From assembly GCF_001509475.1 (NCBI RefSeq), contig NZ_LLZG01000044.1, forward strand, positions 1-19,634: 19,634 nucleotides of DNA, written 5' to 3'. Positions 15,016 to 19,634 of this stretch are shown here, in pieces. Source of the stretch: Streptomyces regalis. Lineage in GTDB: Bacteria; Actinomycetota; Actinomycetes; Streptomycetales; Streptomycetaceae. Position 1 is the first letter of the stretch, and the number at the start of each line of letters is the position of its first letter. The translations under genes and the position numbers were made by a program. The notes below the pieces were generated by a model, which ran no database searches, had not been told where the DNA came from, and saw only the letters and a program-made list of their open reading frames with translations.

Positions 15016-16302
15016 ATGGCACGCGAGGAAACCCGGACCCGGACAGTGACGTCCCCGCGGACAGGCACCCCTGAAGGGCGGACCCTCACAGGGCCCGCCA
15101 CGCGCGCGTGGACGATGCGGCTGCTCGTGCTCGGCATCGTGCTGACCGCGCTGAACCTCCGCCCCGCCATCACCAGCCTCGGCGCCCTCCTCGAAGAAGT
15201 CCGCGACGGGCTCGGCATGAGCGGCAGCGTGGCCGGACTGCTCACCTCCGTGCCCCCGCTCTGCTTCGCCGTCTTCGGCGTCACGGCCCCGCGCCTGGCC
15301 CGCCGCTTCGGCCCGGGCACGGTGGTGTGCGCCGGCATGGCCGCCATCACCGCGGGCCTGCTCATACGGCCCTACACGGGCAGTACGGCCGGCTTCCTGG
15401 CCGCCAGCGCGCTCGCCCTCATGGGCATCGCGGTCAGCAACGTCCTGATGCCGGTCATCGTCAAGCGCTGGTTCCCGGACCGGGTCGGCTCCATGACCGG
15501 CCTGTACTCGATGGCCCTCGCGCTCGGCACCGCGTCCGCGGCGGCGGTGACGGTGCCCATGACCGAGGTGCTGGGCGGGAGTTGGCAGACCGGGCTCGCG
15601 GTGTGGGCGGGGCTCGCGGCGGCGGCCGTACTGCCGTGGATTCCCTTCGTACGGGACCGGGGGGCGGCGCCCGCCGACTCCGGGCAGGAGCAGCACGCGC
15701 GCGTGGACGCACCCCCGCTGCGGATCACCCGGAGCCGCACCTCCTGGGCCCTCGCCGTCTACTTCGGGCTCCAGGCCACCGGCGCCTACATCACGATGGG
15801 CTGGATGGCGCAGATCTTCCGGGACGCGGGAGTGCACGCCGGCACGGCGGGGCTGCTGCTCGCCGTCACGATGGTGATGGGCGTGCCGCTGGCGTTCGTG
15901 ATTCCGCGCCTCGCCGGCCGGCTGCCCCACCAGGGGCCGATCGTGCTCGCGCTGGGCGCCTGCGGCCTCGCCGGTTACGCCGGCCTGTACCTCGCACCGG
16001 CCGCCGGATCCTGGGCCTGGGCCGTGCTGCTCGGCGTTTCCAACTGCTCGTTCCCGCTGGCCCTCACGATGGTCGGCATGCGTGCCCGGACCAGCGCGGG
16101 AGTGGCCCAGCTGTCGGGCTTCGCGCAGAGCACCGGCTATCTGCTCTCCATCCCCGGTCCGCTCCTGGTGGGCGTGCTCTACCAGCACAGCGGCGGCTGG
16201 GGGCTGCCGATCGCGCTCATGGCGGGCCTGATGATCCCGCAGATGGCGGTGGGTGTCCTGGCGGGACGCGACCGCACGGTGGAGGACGAGGCGGCCCGCT
16301 GA
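15016..16302 (+). CDS. MFS transporter, CynX/NimT type
   Basis: The 428-residue protein has about 12 membrane helices. After a polar N-terminus the first helix carries LTALNLRPAITSLGALLEEV, the signature of the cyanate/nitroimidazole-transporter branch of the major facilitator superfamily. The usual cytoplasmic basic loop appears in PRLARRFG between helices 2 and 3. A central loop (about 220-240) separates the two halves, and the second half has MGWMAQIFRDAGV. The start is one of three in-frame ATGs (15004, 15007, 15016). I prefer 15016 because the first two fall within the -10/operator element and no good ribosome site exists for any. A divergent GntR regulator suggests inducible export or uptake of a small organic compound. 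The substrate is unknown. Confidence 0.9.
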   Translation: MAREETRTRTVTSPRTGTPEGRTLTGPATRAWTMRLLVLGIVLTALNLRPAITSLGALLEEVRDGLGMSGSVAGLLTSVPPLCFAVFGVTAPRLARRFGPGTVVCAGMAAITAGLLIRPYTGSTAGFLAASALALMGIAVSNVLMPVIVKRWFPDRVGSMTGLYSMALALGTASAAAVTVPMTEVLGGSWQTGLAVWAGLAAAAVLPWIPFVRDRGAAPADSGQEQHARVDAPPLRITRSRTSWALAVYFGLQATGAYITMGWMAQIFRDAGVHAGTAGLLLAVTMVMGVPLAFVIPRLAGRLPHQGPIVLALGACGLAGYAGLYLAPAAGSWAWAVLLGVSNCSFPLALTMVGMRARTSAGVAQLSGFAQSTGYLLSIPGPLLVGVLYQHSGGWGLPIALMAGLMIPQMAVGVLAGRDRTVEDEAAR

Positions 16303-16351
16303 GCGTCACCCCGGCGGACCAGCCGCGGACGGCGGGTGGGAGACTTGCCGT

Positions 16352-16468
16352 ATGCCAGTGCTCGACCCGAACCCCCAGAACGGCCAGAAGAAGATGCTGC
16401 TCGTCTTCGGCGCCTTCTTCGCCATCTTCGTGATCATCGCGGTCATCGCGACGGTCGCCTCGCCCTGA
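16352..16468 (+). CDS. 38-residue membrane microprotein, transporter-associated (SGM_5486 type)
   Basis: The short ORF reads a polar start MPVLDPNPQNGQKK and then one membrane helix MLLVFGAFFAIFVIIAVIAT ending VASP. GGGAG (16338-16342) lies 9 bases ahead of the ATG. It begins 49 bases after the MFS stop on the same strand and is presumably co-transcribed. I recognise it as the small protein family found next to CynX-type MFS transporters in streptomycetes, named SGM_5486 family in public annotation. A role as an accessory subunit is inferred from the linkage only. It is easily missed by gene callers because of its size. Confidence 0.78.
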   Translation: MPVLDPNPQNGQKKMLLVFGAFFAIFVIIAVIATVASP

Positions 16469-16486
16469 CGCACGTCGTCCTGCCGA

Positions 16487-16546
16487 GCGATGGCGGGACC
16501 CGATGTGGCACGCGATGGTGGGGCTAGCACCACCATCCCCTAGGGG
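16487..16546. promoter_or_regulatory. Nested dyads upstream of the 68-residue protein gene
   Basis: GATGGTGG (16514-16521) and CCACCATC (16530-16537) are 8-bp inverted repeats around GGCTAGCA. They are followed at once by the perfect palindrome CCCCTAGGGG (16537-16546). GCGATGG appears at 16487-16493 and 16512-16518, 25 bases apart. The cluster lies about 120 bases before the next ATG and after the transporter/microprotein unit. It could be an operator or a terminator for the MFS transcript. A separate 10-bp palindrome, ACTTCGAAGT, lies at 16606-16615. Confidence 0.45.
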
Positions 16547-16664
16547 GCGAGTGTCAGGGTCAACTGGGTGGATCACCGGATGGGTTGAGGGCCGAGGAGT
16601 CCGTAACTTCGAAGTGTGACCGCGAGAGGCGGACACGGACCACTCGAAGACCCACGGAGGCGTC

Positions 16665-16871
16665 ATGTCGGCCCGCACGCACACCCCGCCCCACCCGGCG
16701 TCCACGGGCCGTGCCGACATCCGGCTGCCCTGGTGGGCCCTCGCCCTGCCGGCGCTCGCCTTTGTCACGCTGCTGATGCTGATCATCAACCCGTCCGACG
16801 CGCAGGCGGCGACCGCCCAGCCCGGGATCACCCAGCTCTTCGAGCGCATACAGCAGTTGATCACGCGCTGA
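16665..16871 (+). CDS. 68-residue single-span or secreted-peptide precursor, unknown function
   Basis: The protein has a 22-residue polar, His/Pro-containing start, one hydrophobic helix WWALALPALAFVTLLMLIIN (23-42) and the sequence PSDAQAATAQPG. AQA at 46-48 fits signal peptidase I, which would release a 20-residue peptide whose second half (ITQLFERIQQLITR) looks like an amphipathic helix. If it is not cleaved, it is a small single-span membrane protein. GGAGG lies 4 bases before the ATG at 16665. It stands alone between the transporter module and the phosphatase. I do not know its function. Confidence 0.75.
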   Translation: MSARTHTPPHPASTGRADIRLPWWALALPALAFVTLLMLIINPSDAQAATAQPGITQLFERIQQLITR

Positions 16872-16936
16872 GCACTACAGAAGCCGCCCGTCAACTCCCT
16901 GCGCCCCATGGCCTGTTTCATGCGAAGCTGGATCTC

Positions 16937-17455
16937 ATGAGCGTCGCAGAATCCCGCAGGATTGTCCTCTTCCGGCATGCGAAAGCCGACTGGCCACAGG
17001 TGACCGACCACGAGCGGCCGCTCGCTGATCGGGGCCGAATGGACGCGGCAGAGGCCGGCCGCAGGCTGGCCGACACCGACATCCCCTTCGATCTGGCCCT
17101 GTGCTCCACCGCGACCCGGACCCGGGAGACCTGGAAGCTCGCCGTCCACGAGTTCCCGCACCGGCCGAAAACCATCTACGAAGAGCGGGTCTACGAGGCC
17201 TCACCCGGCGAGCTGATCGCCGTGCTCAACGAAACCCCCGACGACGCGCAGAACGTCCTGCTGATCGGCCACAACCCGGGCGTGCAGGGACTCGCCGAGA
17301 TCCTGTCCGGCTCGGCCGAGAGTGACGCGCGCGAGCGGATGAGCCGCCGCGGCTTCCCGGCCGCCGCCTTCGCCGTCGTCTCCTTCAGCGGCCCCTGGAA
17401 GACGCTGGAGCCCGGCGTGGGCACACTGCTCGACTACTGGGCGCCGTCCGAGTGA
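16937..17455 (+). CDS. SixA-type histidine phosphatase
   Basis: The 172-residue protein is of the histidine phosphatase (phosphoglycerate mutase-like) superfamily, SixA branch. The catalytic motif is FRHAK (H14 as phosphate acceptor, with R13). R61 and R63 in TATRTRET bind phosphate. E83 or E84 in YEERVYEA is the probable acid, and H112 in GHNPG is the second catalytic His. E. coli SixA dephosphorylates histidine-containing phosphotransfer proteins. In actinobacteria the substrate is not established. The ATG at 16937 has only a weak GGAT site ahead. The long open frame upstream to 16616 crosses the preceding small gene and is not used. The gene is convergent with serB and shares its terminator. 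Confidence 0.9.
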   Translation: MSVAESRRIVLFRHAKADWPQVTDHERPLADRGRMDAAEAGRRLADTDIPFDLALCSTATRTRETWKLAVHEFPHRPKTIYEERVYEASPGELIAVLNETPDDAQNVLLIGHNPGVQGLAEILSGSAESDARERMSRRGFPAAAFAVVSFSGPWKTLEPGVGTLLDYWAPSE

Positions 17456-17461
17456 CCGACC

Positions 17462-17508
17462 CACACGAAGGGGCCTGGCGCCGTCGCGGTGCCGGGCCCC
17501 TTCGTGTG
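17462..17508. terminator. Bidirectional terminator between the SixA-type gene and serB
   Basis: Bases 17462-17475 and 17495-17508 form a perfect 14-bp stem (CACACGAAGGGGCC with its complement), with a 19-base loop that contains a further GGC/GCC pairing. It lies between two convergent stop codons (17455 and 17516) and reads equally well on both strands. Confidence 0.88.
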
Positions 17509-17515
17509 CGGGCCA

Positions 17516-18724
17516 TCAGGCCTCGTCGTGCATGTCCGCCGCCTCGACCTCTTCGCGGGTGACGCCCAGCAGATACAGGACCGTGTCCAGGAACGGCACG
17601 TTCACCGCCGTGTGGGCGGCCTCCCGCACCACCGGCTTGGCGTTGAAGGCGACGCCCAGACCGGCCGCGTTCAGCATGTCCAGGTCGTTGGCGCCGTCGC
17701 CGATCGCCACCGTCTGCGACAGTGGCACCCCCGCCTCCGCGGCGAACCGGCGCAGCAGCCGCGCCTTGCCCGCCCGGTCCACGATCTCGCCGGTGACCCT
17801 GCCCGTCAGCTTCCCACCCACGATCTCCAGCGTGTTCGCCTGGGCGAAGTCGAGCCCCAGCCGCTCCTTCAGATCATCGGTGACCTGGGTGAACCCACCC
17901 GAGACGACCCCCACTTGATAGCCGAGCCGCTTCAGCGTACGGATCAGCGTGCGCGCGCCCGGCGTCAGCCGCACCTCGCTGCGCACCTTCTCCACCACCG
18001 AGGCGTCCAGCCCCTCCAGCAGCGCCACGCGCGCGTGCAGCGACTGCTCGAAGTCCAGCTCCCCGCGCATCGCGGCCGCCGTCACCTCGGCCACCTTGTC
18101 CTCGCAGCCGGCGTGCGCGGCGAAGAGCTCGATCACCTCGTCCTGGATGAGGGTCGAGTCCACGTCCATGACGACCAGGCGCTGCGCACGCCGGTGCAGA
18201 CCCGCCGCGACGACCGCGATGTCGACACCCAGTGCCGCCGCGTCGGTCACCAGGGCGGTCCGCAGCGGTTCGGTCTCCACGCCGGACACCGCGAACTCCA
18301 CTGCAGTCACGGGGTACTTGGCGAGCCGGAAGATACGGTCGATGTTGCCGCCGGACTTGGTGATCCGGGCGGCGATCGCAGCCGTCGCCTCCGCGGTGAG
18401 CGGATGCCCGAGCACGGTCACCAGCGAGCGTCCGAGGCCGCGCGGCCGGTTGTCGCCCAGGCCGGAGATGATCTCCGCCTGCATCTTCATCGACTCCGCC
18501 CAGCTGTGGACGGTCGCCCGCAGGTCCCCCTCCAGCCCGGCAGCAGGCTGCGTCACGAGCGCGCACAGCGTGATCCGGCCACGGGTGAGGACCTGCTCGA
18601 TGTCGACCACGTCGACGGAGTAGGCGGCCAGCGTGTCGAAGAGGCCGGCCGTGATGCCCGGCCTGTCCTTCCCGAAGATCTTGACGAGAAGTGTGGGGAT
18701 GTCGGAGGTCTGCGAAGCGCTCAT
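17516..18724 (-). CDS. serB: Phosphoserine phosphatase SerB with N-terminal ACT-type domains
   Basis: This enzyme converts phosphoserine to serine, the last step of serine biosynthesis. The 402 residues match the actinobacterial SerB2 type (about 409). Residues 10-90 form an ACT domain (LLVKIFGKDRPGITAGLFD), and about 100-175 form a second ACT-like domain. The HAD phosphatase follows: D187 and D189 in VVMDVDSTLI, S275 in VVSGGF, K320, and D343 and D347 in IGDGANDLDM. The ACT domains suggest control by serine or another amino acid. The ATG at 18722-18724 has GGTGGA 6 bases ahead (18731-18736 on the minus strand). The open frame continues to 18970 but has no start signal there, and the region is structured leader. 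It is transcribed towards the SixA-type gene. Confidence 0.96.
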   Translation of the reverse strand: MSASQTSDIPTLLVKIFGKDRPGITAGLFDTLAAYSVDVVDIEQVLTRGRITLCALVTQPAAGLEGDLRATVHSWAESMKMQAEIISGLGDNRPRGLGRSLVTVLGHPLTAEATAAIAARITKSGGNIDRIFRLAKYPVTAVEFAVSGVETEPLRTALVTDAAALGVDIAVVAAGLHRRAQRLVVMDVDSTLIQDEVIELFAAHAGCEDKVAEVTAAAMRGELDFEQSLHARVALLEGLDASVVEKVRSEVRLTPGARTLIRTLKRLGYQVGVVSGGFTQVTDDLKERLGLDFAQANTLEIVGGKLTGRVTGEIVDRAGKARLLRRFAAEAGVPLSQTVAIGDGANDLDMLNAAGLGVAFNAKPVVREAAHTAVNVPFLDTVLYLLGVTREEVEAADMHDEA

Positions 18725-19084
18725 GGTGCTTCCACCGTATCCGGCACCCAGTGCCTGCCGCCCCTGAGGTCCGTCTAGCGGACACGGAACACTGGGTGTC
18801 GGTCGGGTGGCGTGAGCCTTACATTCGGGCCACGGCTGCATCGGGAGCTGTGAAGCGCCCCGGACGTACCTGTGAGCGGGGGCCGCTGACTCGTGCCGGC
18901 GCGACTGCGGATGCCGGCGCAGGCATGCCCGAGGGCGGGCGTACGGCGGCGGCCCCGCCCGGGCGATCACCGCGGCCCGGACGCATCACCGCGAGGCATG
19001 CCGACCCGCTCCCGGATCAGGAGGGCCTCACAGCCCGACCCGCCGCCGGGCCAGGAGGGCCCCGCAGCCCGACCCGGCTCGGGA
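18725..19084. other. Gene-free region upstream of serB
   Basis: About 360 bases lie between the serB start and the stop of the proline-rich ORF. The part next to serB has an inverted repeat (separate entry). The middle (about 18800-19000) is GC-rich, with no ORF, RNA gene or promoter that I can support. The far part is a 34-bp tandem repeat (separate entry). The serB promoter should lie in the first 150 or so bases, but I see no clear hexamers. Confidence 0.5.
18745..18798 (-). promoter_or_regulatory. Long-range inverted repeat in the serB leader
   Basis: CACCCAGTG (18745-18753) and CACTGGGTG (18790-18798) are exact inverted repeats. Between them is a small hairpin, GTCCG-TCTAG-CGGAC (18769-18783). 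If the serB transcript begins beyond 18798, the leader would fold into a stacked two-stem structure just ahead of the ribosome site. As DNA it could be a spaced operator. It matches no riboswitch that I know. Confidence 0.45.
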
Positions 19085-19093
19085 TCAGGGGTG
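19001..19093. repeat. 34-bp tandem repeat, about 2.7 copies
   Basis: Units begin with CCGACCCG at 19001, 19035 and 19069, a constant 34-base period. Each unit continues with a GC-rich variable block, then TCAGGAGGG, CCAGGAGGG or TCAGGGGTG, and CTCACAGC or CCCGCAGC in the complete units. Copies 1 and 2 are complete; copy 3 is partial and runs into the 3' end of the proline-rich ORF, providing its stop at 19085-19087. It has no spacers, so it is not a CRISPR. Confidence 0.75.
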
Positions 19094-19634
19094 CCCCTTC
19101 GGCCTCCCCGGCGGCGGGGGAGGCGGCGGCGGAGGGGGTGGCCCGTCGCCCGCTCCGGACGACGACTGATTCCCACGCCGGCGAGGAGGGCGGGGCGACC
19201 TCGGGGGCGGCCCAAACGGCCGGACGACCGTGGGGGCGCCGTACATGTCGTCGTCACCGGGACGCGGCGGCTCACCCGGCGGCGGGTCATCGGGCGGTGG
19301 CTCAGCGGGTTGCGGGTCACGGGGTGGCGGTTCACCGTACTGCGGCGCACGGGGCGGCCATGCATCGTCGCGCCCCCACCTCGCATCACGCTCCGGCGCC
19401 TCCTCGGACGACCGGGCGCCCCCGGGAGGCGGGGCAGCACCCGGCGGCCGCGCGTCCTCCGGCTCGCGCAGGTGGTCCGGCACACGCAGATACGGGTTCG
19501 TCGCCGGGTTCGGCGGCCGGTACGGCGTGCCGGGCTTTACCGCCCCGGGCGGCCTCCAATCCGGAGGCGCCCCGGCCCCCCCGGGGGCCGATCCCGCCGA
19601 TCCCGGCGTCCCCGCCTGGCTGGCCACCCCCCAC
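19085..19634 (-). CDS. Proline-rich protein, C-terminal part or whole (runs to window edge)
   Basis: The open frame continues past the window edge. The first possible start inside it is a GTG at 19625-19627, but it has no properly spaced ribosome site, so the gene probably begins further right. The visible 180 residues are rich in Pro, Gly and charged residues, with ATNPYLRVPDHLREPEDARP near 42-61, many P-P-x-D/E repeats, GAPTVVRPFGPPPR, a basic PRPPRRRG patch, and a final run of 11 prolines before GRPKGHP. There is no membrane span or recognisable fold, so it is likely a disordered tail or linker. GC-rich third positions support this frame over the overlapping ones. No function is assigned. 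Confidence 0.5.
   Translation of the reverse strand, partial: WGVASQAGTPGSAGSAPGGAGAPPDWRPPGAVKPGTPYRPPNPATNPYLRVPDHLREPEDARPPGAAPPPGGARSSEEAPERDARWGRDDAWPPRAPQYGEPPPRDPQPAEPPPDDPPPGEPPRPGDDDMYGAPTVVRPFGPPPRSPRPPRRRGNQSSSGAGDGPPPPPPPPPPPGRPKGHP

Noticed and set aside
18725..18970. N-terminal extension of SerB (open frame to 18970)
   Set aside because: Non-family sequence with no ribosome site, covering the leader inverted repeat; the ATG at 18724 matches the normal SerB2 start.
19001..19093. CRISPR array
   Set aside because: The units are contiguous with no unique spacers and there are no cas genes.
18967..19485. 172-codon minus-strand ORF overlapping the proline-rich ORF
   Set aside because: Arg-rich out-of-frame product that depends on the 34-bp repeat; weaker codon pattern than the 19085 frame.

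Overview
This window is a high-GC actinobacterial chromosome segment, almost certainly from Streptomyces. The evidence is the strong G/C bias at third codon positions, the use of GTG and TTG starts behind GAGG-type ribosome sites, and a run of genes that I recognise as a conserved Streptomyces neighbourhood (subtilase, DUF485/symporter, moaA, tyrS, tldD/tldE, fabG-fabI, GntR/MFS, sixA, serB). This is recognition from memory; no search was run.

Layout. Positions 1-94 are the right end of an IS481-family insertion sequence. It has landed in a family III CoA-transferase gene (95-1158, minus), cutting it inside the codon of the probable catalytic Asp at a CTAG target. A secreted subtilisin-like protease (1256-2785, minus) follows. 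Reading away from it are a DUF485 membrane protein and a sodium:solute (acetate/monocarboxylate-type) symporter that overlap by 4 bases (3175-5147), closed by a perfect 16-bp-stem hairpin. Then come moaA (5297-6286), a small Cys/His protein that overlaps its 3' end convergently, a DUF3099 membrane protein (minus) and a GlsB/YeaQ/YmgE membrane protein (plus).

The centre is a minus-strand cluster, tldD > tldE/pmbA > tyrS (12025 down to 7786). Divergent from it is fabG > fabI (12267-13744), laid out like mycobacterial mabA-inhA: two reductases of the type II fatty acid synthase. A small secreted four-Cys protein (13907-14263) is convergent with a FadR/GntR regulator (14241-14933). That regulator is divergent from a CynX/NimT-type MFS transporter (15016-16302), which is followed by a 38-residue membrane microprotein. 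The transporter start lies directly behind a -10-like hexamer in a short dyad, so a leaderless, regulator-controlled transcript is suggested.

The right end holds a 68-residue single-span or secreted-peptide precursor, a SixA-type histidine phosphatase, a shared hairpin terminator, serB (minus) with a structured leader, a 34-bp tandem repeat, and the C-terminal part of a proline-rich protein running off the edge.

Most of the window is ordinary core chromosome. The most informative local events are the IS insertion in the CoA-transferase, the palindromic operator left in front of that dead gene, the GntR/MFS/microprotein module, and several unexplained dyads and repeats. I see no prophage, CRISPR array, tRNA, rRNA, toxin-antitoxin pair or new defence system.
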